Source of the DNA: Rosellinia necatrix
Taxonomy: Eukaryota > Ascomycota > Sordariomycetes > Xylariales > Xylariaceae
DNA: 64,000 bases
Reading direction: 5' to 3'
NCBI GenBank assembly: GCA_021209875.1
Contig: JAGYVD010000001.1
Location: forward strand, 6,882,001-6,946,000
The position numbers and the translations under genes were made by a program. Each line of letters begins with the position of its first letter. Position 1 is the first letter of the stretch. Positions 34,378 to 43,799 of this stretch are shown piece by piece. The notes under the pieces were generated by a model. That model worked only from the letters and a program-made list of their open reading frames with translations. It did not search any database and was not told where the DNA came from.

Positions 34378-35685
34378 TCAAACATCGTACGGAAACGGCG
34401 CGTCGACCTTCTCCCCCTTCTCGTGCTTGTCCTTGCACATGCGATACCAGCAGATGGAGAAGGTCTGGCGGCAGATCATCCTGAGCACGAGGTCGCGCGC
34501 GAGGGGCTCGTCGGGCGCGTACTCGCCCATGGAGTGCGCCATCCAGTCGCGGGCGTCGTACCGGCAGTACAGGCACAGCGCCTCCGCGTGCCGCGCCAGC
34601 AGGGGCTTCCCGTCCGCGCGCACGACGACGGCGCTGCCCACGTCGCTCTGCCACTGCGCGGGAGCCCAGCCCCAGCCGAGCGCGCCGCGGCGCGAGAGGT
34701 TCCGACGACCCCCTCCTCCGGGTCCCACGGACCCCCCCGCGCCGTCGTCGTCGTCGTCGTCGTCGTCGCAGCTCAGGTGAAGGAACGTCGCGTCCTGGTT
34801 GTTGTACGGGCTCTGGTTCCCGAACAGGCCCGCGTCCGCCACGTGCGCCCAGTTCGGGTGCGCGAAGCACCGCCGCGTCAGCACCGGGAGCCCGATCCGC
34901 TTCGCGATCTCGGACGCTTCGTAGTCGCCCGCGCGCGTGCGGTACGCCACGTCTACCTCGACCTCCTCGAAGTGCGGCCGGTTGAACAGCTTCTGGTCGC
35001 CGAGGCAGTTGATGCGCACGCCTTTGGTCCCGGGGCGGCCGCGGCCGCCGGCCGCCGGCGAGGTCGGCGGGGTGGACATCCGGTCGGACCCGTACGCGAC
35101 GAAGTAGTCCGTGATGTGCCGGAAGTCGTTCATATCCACGTCCCTGCACCGCTCCGGGTCCATGCCGGCGCCGACCTTGCCGTACCCGATGATCGGGCCG
35201 CGCCAGTCGTGGTGGAGCCCCGGCGACGTGGCGGTGATCGCGGCGACGCTGCTGTTGGGGGCCGACCCGTCGACGAGGAAGCTGTCGCGGTACGAGACGC
35301 AGACTGTGTTCGACAGGCGTCGTGTCAGGACTTCGTTGTATTGGATGGGGACTTCGTGCCCGTGGTTGTTGTTGAGGAATGGCTCGGCCTTGGCCAACTG
35401 CCATCTGCTCTCATCCTCGTCTTCAGGCTCCTGCCACTCACAGTGAAGCCAGATCAGCTTGGGCTGCTTTTGGCCCACCGGGAATAGGAAAGCACGCAGG
35501 TGTTCCTTAGTCGGCCGTTTTTTCATGTCAAAGGATGCAAAGCTACTGCAGAGAAGTTTATGGGTTGGGTAGTCGCCGCGCTGGCATAGCTTGGAACAGT
35601 AAGAGGCGCCTCTGCACCGCATACAGCGGAGGGCATTTGGTTTATTGCAGATGATGCACGAGTCGGATGTTTCCGTGCCCTCCAT
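34378..35685 (-). CDS. MYND zinc-finger protein
   Basis: Single exon, 435 residues, ATG at 35685. The N-terminal MYND finger is complete: C10, C13, C21, C24, C30, C34, H42, C46 (CIICNKPNALRCMRCRGASY and so on), coordinating two zinc ions for protein-protein contact. The rest resembles fungal MYND-finger proteins of unknown role: WLHCEW near residue 80, HDWRGPIIGYGKVG near 170, DMNDFRHITDYFVAYG near 195. An eight-residue Asp run (34743-34766) within a low-complexity Gly/Asp insert precedes a C-terminal block with ARHAEALCLYCRYDARDWM and DLVLRMICRQTFSICWYRM. The coding DNA is very GC-rich, which opens long but spurious antisense frames. No SET domain is visible. Confidence 0.85.
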   Translation of the reverse strand: MEGTETSDSCIICNKPNALRCMRCRGASYCSKLCQRGDYPTHKLLCSSFASFDMKKRPTKEHLRAFLFPVGQKQPKLIWLHCEWQEPEDEDESRWQLAKAEPFLNNNHGHEVPIQYNEVLTRRLSNTVCVSYRDSFLVDGSAPNSSVAAITATSPGLHHDWRGPIIGYGKVGAGMDPERCRDVDMNDFRHITDYFVAYGSDRMSTPPTSPAAGGRGRPGTKGVRINCLGDQKLFNRPHFEEVEVDVAYRTRAGDYEASEIAKRIGLPVLTRRCFAHPNWAHVADAGLFGNQSPYNNQDATFLHLSCDDDDDDDDGAGGSVGPGGGGRRNLSRRGALGWGWAPAQWQSDVGSAVVVRADGKPLLARHAEALCLYCRYDARDWMAHSMGEYAPDEPLARDLVLRMICRQTFSICWYRMCKDKHEKGEKVDAPFPYDV

Positions 35686-37019
35686 ATTCGGCCTTGTGGA
35701 ATAGACTGCAGCAGAGAATAGCGAATGGGTAGTGTCTGGGAGAGAGGACTATTGTAAAGGTTGAGAAGAGGGCGTGATATGAGCTTGTCCGCTTGCGATC
35801 ATGCCGAGCTGTCATTACCATGCCACCATATGATTGTTATATACCTACGGGTTTTCAAATACGTTAAACCAGGATAATTTCTGCGTCATACGGTCTCCAA
35901 GATCAGGCTGGGAACAGTTACATTGTGTTCCTCTTGCGTCGCTAATTGATCACGTTTAGTTACATGCCACACAACTGACAATGGGCTACAAACCACGCTT
36001 TCGTTTGTATTTACACCGTGGATGTCAGCAGTGATGCCACCTACCCCGCTCTACTTGCAAACCGATCCAAGCCTTACAACGCGATATATAAGATGAGATT
36101 GAGCCAATCATGATAGTTGGTCGGGTAGCTGCCAACGCCGACTTCTCCCCCTACTGCCAACGTAGTACTGGTAATCAGCTTGGAGGACGCCTTTGCGGGT
36201 CGGCCCGCGCGTTCGTGAGATTTAAGGATGGTTTTTGAAGTGACATAGCCTATATGATTATCGCACACCCAAACTCAAATCACCGGTTACTCTTCTCTAG
36301 AATGAGCTTGTAGATGTCAAGAAGGCCTTTTGTGAAAGGTAGGCCAATTTGCCCCTAGTCGAGAACATGCGCCCATGGGCACGTAGCGGTTTTGGGTAAT
36401 ACTGCAAATGACGCTGATGCTTATATAGTAACGGTACGGTGGTAAATAATCAACTTGCATCATATTATAGCATCAATACCCATGGCGCTTGGTATCCTAT
36501 GTGGTTACCAAATCCACTCCCTGGACGGTAGGAGAGGTGGCGTCTAACATCGATTGGGCTAGTAGGATTTTACTTTTACTGCTTGTTGGGGGTGTCTTTG
36601 TCTCTGGGATGGAATTATTTGTGGCTTTGGTTGTAGGTTCAAGGCAACGGGGAGCCCAATCCCAAATGATTTCGTGACGTGTCACGACCCAACAGGACCC
36701 AGCTACTTGATTGCCGAACGACCGAGGCCGTGTGAGAGGAGTGTGAGAGTGCAATCAAGGTTGTCTATGGACTGGGTTGGACCGAAAAGCTTGGCGCTGT
36801 CGCTTGTATTAAAGTTGATTTTAGAAATAAAACATACCATACGTATCTACCGCCCAAAAATGTACCGTAACCCCGGACGCCGCTCATGCATTCGTTGAGA
36901 ACCCAAACTTTTCCCGTGCTATCGCGACCGGCCCGAATTTGGAGTTATCAATCCTTCGCTGGAGAGGGATTGACTTTATGCTTCTTATTTCTGGGCGGCG
37001 CCTTGTCGACAGCCTGTTT
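35686..37019. other. Intergenic region, nothing recognisable
   Basis: About 1.3 kb upstream of the MYND gene and downstream of eIF3e. No supported coding or RNA feature. Confidence 0.65.
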
Positions 37020-38394
37020 CTATCGGGCTACGGCGGCGCTGAGGACTTGAGTCCTAAAAAATCCACCCTTAGTACGTTCGATGACTTGTTGATATACAGA
37101 ACTGGGGGGATGGTTCATAACAACTGTGCCCTCTTTATAGTCAATCTTCGCATCAAGCCTTGTGTCGCGGATGAGGTTGACAATCCACTTCTCGCCCTCA
37201 TCCTGACCCAGACCTAACCGTGTGCTGAGGTCTTTAATATCGATACGTGCGTGGATCTTGCAGTAACTCTCTGAGATCAGGTGGCGGGCGCAGTCAACGA
37301 AGGTATCCGCAGCAGCAACGAGGAAGAAGTCGGATCGGCAGATTTCTTCAGCGAGCGAGAGCTGTCGCTGGGCTTCTTCAAAGTCAAAATCGACGAAGAG
37401 CGCGCGCACAAAGTCGGTAATAGGGTCCGTGTATTCGTAGGCCTCCTGCTTGACAATACGGATGATGTCCTTGAGTTGTTTCTGATGCTGGCCAGAGTTC
37501 CGTGTACGATTGCGGCCGGTGATGACGGAGGCGGTGAGGTACCGCAGGATCCAGGGGCTGCTTGTTTGGATTGTGTTGATATATGCAGGGCTGAAGAAGA
37601 GGTCGAGGAGCTGATCCCGAGCCTTGTCGTCGTTGAATAGAGGGAAGAGGCCCCAGTGAATCAGCCACGTCCGTTGCTGGAGCTGGCCAAGCGGGTTGCT
37701 GAACAGCTTGGTGTCAATGCTCTCCTTCACCTTGTTGATCTCCTCGACACTCGCCTCCCAGTTGGTTGTTAGGATCTCGGATGCGAGCTTTCCCCACGTC
37801 GCCGCGGCGACCTTGTCGTTATCGGTCGACAGGACGCGAAACTGGTACAACAGGTCGGCAGCAGCTCCGTAGTTGCCGCAGCTATACTGGAAATTGCCGA
37901 AATCATAGAGCGCATTGACCATTTCGATTGTCACCTACAGTGGATCAGCCAGTTAGCACAGTCGGGCAATCAGACGGGCAGGCGCGGATGGGGTGGATTC
38001 AGGGAGGGTTCCATACATCGTGGTCGTTTTTCAAGAATTCCAAGTTGGCAACCTTGTCGCTACGCAGGTTTCCGACGACATCCTCTCGCCCAAGGAGGTC
38101 GGTAAGCTTTCGGGTGCTTTCTTCGTACTGTTCCAGCCGATGAATGACCTTCTGGCGCTTCTCGTCGAATTCGGCCGGGGGCTGGTCGAGGCCATCGAGT
38201 TCGGCCTGCAGACTGCCGACGAAATCGGTCATGTTGGTGGATTTGAGGAGCTCATACTTAGCCTTTGTTATAGGTCGGAGAGCGGCGTCGTCAGCATCAT
38301 CGGGGAGGCGGGCGGCGGCCTGTTCGAGGAGAGGGAAGATGAGGTGACGATCAAGGTAGGGAAGGAGCTTCGGCAAGAGGTCGTGGTCTGCCAT
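37020..38394 (-). CDS. Eukaryotic translation initiation factor 3 subunit E (INT6 family)
   Basis: Two exons, join(37020..37934, 38017..38394), 430 residues. An 82-nt GT-AG intron joins NDHD to [20 protein letters not shown]. The N-terminal eIF3e domain begins [20 protein letters not shown]. The middle contains [17 protein letters not shown] and [14 protein letters not shown]. The PCI-type C-terminus contains [31 protein letters not shown] and [20 protein letters not shown]. The protein is part of the cytoplasmic eIF3 complex that loads mRNA onto the 40S ribosome. Length and sequence are normal. It is divergently placed against mL49 across 567 bp. Confidence 0.96.
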
Positions 38395-38961
38395 CTTGCT
38401 GGGTAATAAGTATGTGGCGGAGGCCGGGTATCTGTAGCTTATCGGAGGTGCTAGTGATGGCGGGACGACGATAACAACGATATTGGTTGTGGTTGTTGTG
38501 GTTGTTATGGTGGTTGTGGTGGTTGTGGTGGTTGTGGTGGTTGTGGTGGATGGGAGGCTAGGTGCTGTATGGGGACGAGGCAGAAAAATGAATTTTGGGT
38601 AGGTCGGTTGGAGGGGCAGATCGACATGGGTTTTGGGATTGTGGGATGTAGCGCGCGACAGACAGAGCTAGACCCCCCAGGCTGTGGCTTGCTCTTGCTG
38701 GGTAGCCGGGTTGGTGTGGCTTGACCGATGATTCCCCGACAAACCCCCCCCTGCAGGGCAGGTTCAGGTCGACTCGCAGTAATCTAGCATTTAGGGCACT
38801 GTCTTGTGCACTGTATCTTATCGAACAATCAACCCATCCAAGGATCCATCGAAATGTTCCCCGTCGTTTCTTAGTGAAGCCTGTCGTCGTCACTAGCAGA
38901 AACGCCTGAACCGAAACAGACCAGCCATTTCCTGCCCCATCGGCCTGCCATACACCGCACC
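38395..38961. promoter_or_regulatory. Divergent promoter region between eIF3e and mL49
   Basis: 567 bp shared 5' region of two housekeeping genes. It contains the GTT/GTGG minisatellite listed separately. Core promoter elements are not obvious. Confidence 0.55.
38480..38552 (+). repeat. TTGTGG/GGTTGTGGT minisatellite
   Basis: Degenerate GGTTGTTGT units grade into about five near-identical nonamers GGTTGTGGT. The plus strand is G/T only for most of its length. It lies within about 90 bp upstream of the eIF3e start codon. Confidence 0.92.
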
Positions 38962-39486
38962 ATGCTACCACGATCCATACAACCATTGGCAGCGCGGGCC
39001 GCGAATGTCGCAATCGCTTTTGGCCGACCGAACCCTTTCCTGGTACCCTTTGCCGTGCGGACAATCAGCCACGAGGCTGCCGACACTGCTGCCGACACTG
39101 CTGTCGACACTGTTACCGACGCTGGCGCTGCCGACAAATCGAGCCCGCGCCCGGGCCTGCGCTACTTCGTGGGCCGTAACAGTTTAAACAACCTTGGCGT
39201 ATATCACAGGAACAAGAGCGGCGGCAATCACAAGATCACCATGCTTAAATATGCCGAAGGTGACCTCGCCGCCTTAAAAAAGGACTTAACATTCGCCCTG
39301 GGCCTGAAGGAAAGCGAGGTCAATATAAACCGCTTAACAGGGCATATAATGATAAAAGTAAGCCATGCATACCAACGCGACCGCGAGATGAGCTATGGCG
39401 GGGTAGGAATAATGCTGACTACAGCTTCACTCTAGGGTCATAAACGCGAAGAAGTAGTAGATTATCTGAATATACAGGGCTTCTAA
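38962..39486 (+). CDS. IMG2: Mitochondrial large ribosomal subunit protein mL49 (IMG2)
   Basis: Two exons, join(38962..39357, 39436..39486), 148 residues. The 78-nt GT-AG intron joins HIMIK to GHKREEVVDYLNIQGF, without which the conserved C-terminus is lost. The mature domain starts YFVGRNSLNNLGVYHRNKSG and continues KITMLKYAEGDLAALKKDL, LGLKESEV and INRLTGHI. The first 55 residues are Arg/Ala-rich and lack acidic residues at the very start, as expected of a mitochondrial targeting peptide, followed by a short repeat of DTAADTAVDTV. The protein is a structural part of the 54S mitoribosome. Confidence 0.93.
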
Positions 39487-40035
39487 GGCACAAAAGAGGC
39501 CAGGAGGCGAGAGCCTGATCGGGGCGCAAGGATTGGATCCTCGCTGGCAACAGACGATTCAAAGAGGATCACGAACCACAGCAATGCGCAAATATACCAT
39601 CGAACGACGGGTCAGCCAAGATCAGCCAACAACCAACCGCTTCGCGACGTAACCCCAAGTTAAAAGAACAAGGTTATCTATGTGACAAGAATGTATAATA
39701 TCTCTAAACGCGAGGTACTCGCAGGATGGCTCGCCAGTGTACAAATCAGAAGGGAGGAAGAGCACTGAAGAAGGTGACGAGAGTGAAAAAAAGGAAATCG
39801 CCCTGCAAACCACGCAAACGAGGCACGACGACGTGCCTCCAATCCAACTTTTGTATCCTCTCTAGACGCCTGCTTTAATCGTCCATGTTCTGATCCCAAG
39901 ATTCCCTTGCCGGTGGTGAACATCCCAGTTCCTCCAACCCCCCCGATATTTTTGTGCACCCTGAGGCCCGATTCATCCGCCGAGGGATGAGCCTGATAAT
40001 CCCAGTTTATCTTCGTTTTGAGTGCATAGTTGCAT
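39487..40035. other. Intergenic region between converging genes
   Basis: 549 bp between the 3' ends of mL49 and the PLP enzyme. No gene seen. Confidence 0.7.
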
Positions 40036-41269
40036 CTATGTTGGGACTGGGTATTCCCTTGGGCCTTCTGTACAGTATAGAATAACAACGGCGTTCTCGT
40101 CTAGACCCTGCCCTTCTTTCACTTCGGCCTCGGCGCAGACCTTCCTGAGGGCGGCCAGGGCAGCAGCACCGCAGGGCCCGGCCGAGATCCCGGCGGCCTC
40201 CAGCTCCTGGACGGCAGCGTGCGATTCGACATCAGAGATGGCCACGGTGGCGTCGATCCCCGTCTTGAGCACCGGCCATGCCGTTGTGGATAGTGTTCCG
40301 CAGTTTAGACCGTTCATTATCGTGTCGCTGGTCTGGAAAACGACCGACTCGCCTGCTTTCAGCGACTCTTGTAGACAGGCCGCATGCGCGGACTCGACCG
40401 CTACTATCGTAGCCCTCGACTCGCGGCCGGGGGCCTTGTAGTGCGCCGTGACGGCTTCGGCCACCGAACCGGCACCACATGGTACTATAGCGTGCGTGAC
40501 AGCCTGCTCACCCGTCGCCTCCAGGGCCTGTTGGTCCGCCTCCGCAAGCATCGTGCCGTAGCCTTGTACGAAATACTACAAACCATGTTAGCTCAGATTT
40601 CGCAATTACCAGAGTCCCCGTCGGCGCTCGGCCATTCACCCCTGTCGTGATATGACGTAATCTCTCGCCTACCTTCGGTATGTCATTATATCCCTCAAAA
40701 CTGACATCCAGTATGAGGATGGTGTCCCTGTCCTCGGCCTCCTCCGATACGATGGGTATCAGATCGTCGTAGCTGCCCTCGACGACGGTGACCTCGGCGT
40801 CCTCGCCGCGGATCAGGTCGCGCGTCCCCTCGGGCATGAAGCCCGGCACCCACACGCGCGTGGGGATGCCCATGTACTTGGCCATGCGGGCGACGGCGCG
40901 GCCGCAATTGCCCTCGGTGGCGGTGATGATCTCGACGCCGGCCCGGCGCGCCTTCGCGCCGAGCTCGACGATGGGGATCTGGCCCTCGGCGACGGGGATG
41001 CCGAGCTGCCAGCCGACGGCGCGGTAGACGGCCCACGACGCGCCGAGGATCTTGAAGGCGGGCAGGCCGAAGCGGTTAGACTCGTCCTTGACGAGGACGT
41101 GGGCGAGGCCGAGCTCGCGCGCGACATGCGGCAGCGAGTGCAGCGGGGTCTTGTTGTAGTCGGGCAGGGTCTCGTGGAAGGCCAGCACGGTGCCCTCGTT
41201 CTTCGCCCGGGAGCCCTCGTGGGTCCAGCCCCGCGCATCCGGGTTGATGTGGATGGACGCGGACATCAT
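40036..41269 (-). CDS. PLP-dependent fold-type II enzyme (diaminopropionate ammonia-lyase-like)
   Basis: Two exons, join(40036..40575, 40673..41269), 378 residues. The 97-nt GT-AG intron joins SFEGYNDIPK to YFVQGYGTMLAEAD. The start MMSASIHINPDARGW at 41269 is chosen because upstream in-frame sequence is proline-rich and overlaps a 14-G run. PLP-binding motif ESNRFGLPAFKILGASW places the Schiff-base Lys at about residue 72. TATEGNCGRAVARMAKYMG and VPCGAGSVAEAV form the substrate- and phosphate-binding loops. GTRDLIRGEDAEVTVVEGSYDD and the C-terminal TEGP are family typical. Homologues eliminate ammonia from 2,3-diaminopropionate or act on serine/threonine-like substrates. Exact substrate unknown. 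Cytosolic. Confidence 0.9.
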
Positions 41270-42480
41270 CAGGCGCCGGGGAAATGGGGGGAGGGGTGGG
41301 AAGCGAAGGGGGGGGGGGGGGATCAATCGCGATGCTCCGGGCTGGGGCCAAGGGTTCGCGGGTGCCCAAGGCGGCTTAGGTGGTCGACTAGTGCCCCGGG
41401 GTGGTCCGGTGGGCGGGCGCGGGCTCTGGAAATGAGCGTTGGACGTTGTTGAGGCTGAGGAAGTCGCAGGATCGCAGGCAGAAGTTCCCCACCTTCCCCG
41501 ACGCCCCCACGCCGATTTCAAATCATTTACCGGAGCTGGCCCGCATTTTGTCGGCTTCCTCGTGCGACCTGATACCACGAATCATGGCCATGCATGCCCA
41601 AACCAGGAAGGATCAATGTTTCGAGTAGCTCCCTCGCGTCTATCGCGAAGTGGCAAGTGTCTCGCACCTTCGCTGCATTCTAAATAAACAGCCATCATAC
41701 GCCGCTACACCAAGTGCGTGGATCGGTCACACGACATGTCGAGGCTAAAATAAATCTTATTACATAATTCATTATAACCCTGGGGCTCTCATATAAGATA
41801 AGCATCAGATAACCACTTACACGATAAATATGAGAGGCACGTTTTGCGCAGCGCGGCGCAATACAATACAATTTATTATATAAAACATCATTTATTTAGC
41901 ATTTGGTTCTGTGCCATCTTTCAAAGTTGAAGAATCCAATACGACCATGTATCCGAGGTGTTGAATTTCCCCATGCTAAGTATCCGGATAACAGATGAAC
42001 AGACACAATTGGGCCTCTTGATTCATCCCCGTATGCTCATTCAGTTGATTTGCTCCATGCCAAAACTCATCTCAACGCTGACTTAAACTTCATCCCGGAA
42101 GATTGGCCTATTCATTGGCCGTTGCATAAGCATATCGTCCGGTCGCTATCAACCATCACCTGGTGAGACCCAAAAGTGAAAATCACCACGGCACTTCTCC
42201 CCCTCTCTTTGCACTCTTTGCTCTCACCACAAACAAGTCCACAACTATAATCGTTCTTCCACTCCTCATCAGCCCATCTTCTCTTGTCCATCCGCTCCCC
42301 TTGTCTCCTCGCGCGTTATAATTCAGGGGTGTGTGTGAGCGTTAACAAGCAACGAAACATCTGGAAGATTACCCAGGGAAGCTATCACAGAATAAAGCCG
42401 CAGCGCTATACCACAATACCATCTCAGTTAGAGGTAAAGTAGAACGCTTTCAAGTTGATTAATCGACTTCCCGTGGCCAT
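41270..42480. other. Intergenic region with a poly-G tract
   Basis: About 1.2 kb. Next to the PLP gene it holds a G-rich strand with a run of 14 G at 41308-41321. The remainder is AT-richer and shows no coding signal up to the collagen-like gene stop. Confidence 0.65.
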
Positions 42481-43799
42481 TTATGTATCCCAAGCAGGAT
42501 TAATATCGAAGCCTCTCCGCCCTCTCTCGCCCTGAAAGCCAATAGGTCCTTGAAATCCCGGGAACCCCGATGACCTGCGTAGCCCAGGCAAGCCAGGAGG
42601 GCCATCTCGCCTATTAATCAGTCGCCAGGTTAGTTCTTACCCTTAATTATTATCATGGTGTTTGACTTACCCTTCCTCACCCCTTTCACCTCTTTCGCCT
42701 CTTTCGCCCCTTTCACCCCTTTCACCCCTTTCGCCTTGGTCGCCTTTTTCACCCTGTTCGCCTCTTCCACCTCTTTCACCCCTCGCTCCGTTTTCCCCAT
42801 CTCGGCCATCTCGACCATCTCTCCCTGGTTGCCCTGTCGGACCAGCAGGGCCAGCGGGACCAGAAGGGCCTGCTGGGCTACAGAAAGTAGTCAGACAAAG
42901 CTTAGAAACTATGCTCTAGTATTTTATCAGAGAATGTAGCATGGGGAACAGCTCCACATACCCGGTATGACCGGCTTGCCCCTGCGGACCTTGTGGGCCG
43001 GTACAACCTTGAGGACCAGCTGCGCCTATCGGACGGCCCCGTGGTTAGTGAACATACTTTGCATGCCGGATCTCCACGCTGTCCCCCCAATCAACTTACC
43101 ACTTTCCCCTCTTGGCCCTGTCATTCCCCGCGCTGAATGGGGTCGCTTTAGCATATAACCTCATAACGTTCTACAGGCGGATTATCAATGGGGCTTACCA
43201 CCCGCCGGACCGGTTTCACCCTGCTGCCCTGCTTCGCCACTGGGTCCAGTCGCCCCCGGCGGTCCCCTCTCACCATGTGGTCCCTGCAGCCCCGGGAGTC
43301 CGGCTCCCTGACCATTCCCGCGAGTGTGAACTTCTCTTCATACCAAATCGCGACGGCCGTGGGAGGAACATACCGGTATTCCCTGCTCGCCACGGCACCC
43401 TCGCGGCCCTCTCTTCCCGGGAGGCCCACTCAGATCGCAGAGGCCAAAGTATCCTCCTTTCCGCCGCGCGTTGCATAAACAACAGGCGAGACCCACAAAG
43501 AAGAGCACGAATAGCACCACGACGACTATTATGACAGTGCCCTCTGATGTCCCGCTGTCGTTCGAGGCAGCCGGCGGCGGATCGGGCGTCGTTATGTCCG
43601 TCAGAGAGGAGTCAGCAGCAGAGTCGCGACCCCCGTTCCCTAGCTCTATGGTCGTTACTCGAACACCAGATGAGCGCGTGATAGTTAGCGTGACGAAAAC
43701 GTCGCTCCTCACCGCCAGGGTGTGTGTTGGCTGAGAGTCGCGGTGGCGCTGCATCACCGTGACTTCAGACATTCCGGCTCGGCTCGCAATCGTCCCCAT
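42481..43799 (-). CDS. Collagen-like single-pass membrane protein
   Basis: Six exons, join(42481..42610, 42671..42877, 42962..43025, 43100..43132, 43199..43307, 43374..43799), 322 residues. Every junction is GT-AG and keeps the Gly-X-Y register, for example GIP to GAG, GPAGA to RGMTGPRGESG and GHTG to PAGPSGPAG. Residues 1-87 are Ser/Thr-rich without an evident signal peptide. A 22-residue helix TVIIVVVVLFVLFFVGLACC follows (88-109), then CNARRKGG. From G125 to about residue 310 the chain is almost pure Gly-X-Y, ending in a charged block of GER/GEK/GRD triplets and a short non-collagen tail, FDINPAWDT. Positive charges after the helix predict a cytosolic C-terminus, opposite to animal membrane collagens. 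The start at 43799 or the Met at residue 10 are both possible. No family assignment. Confidence 0.85.

Noticed and set aside
34423..35487. Long plus-strand frame opposite the MYND gene
   Set aside because: Arg/Val/Ala-rich composition typical of GC-driven antisense frames; the minus strand has the complete zinc finger.
38480..38552. CRISPR-like array
   Set aside because: Units are contiguous 6-9 bp repeats with no spacers, and the DNA is fungal.
41270..41578. N-terminal extension of the PLP enzyme up to 41578
   Set aside because: The extension is Pro/Arg-rich, crosses a 14-base homopolymer, and homologues start close to SIHINPDARGW.
42655..42880. CCTTTCACC repeats read on the plus strand as a satellite or small plus-strand gene
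   Set aside because: On the minus strand the stretch is a Gly-X-Y coding exon in register with five other exons.
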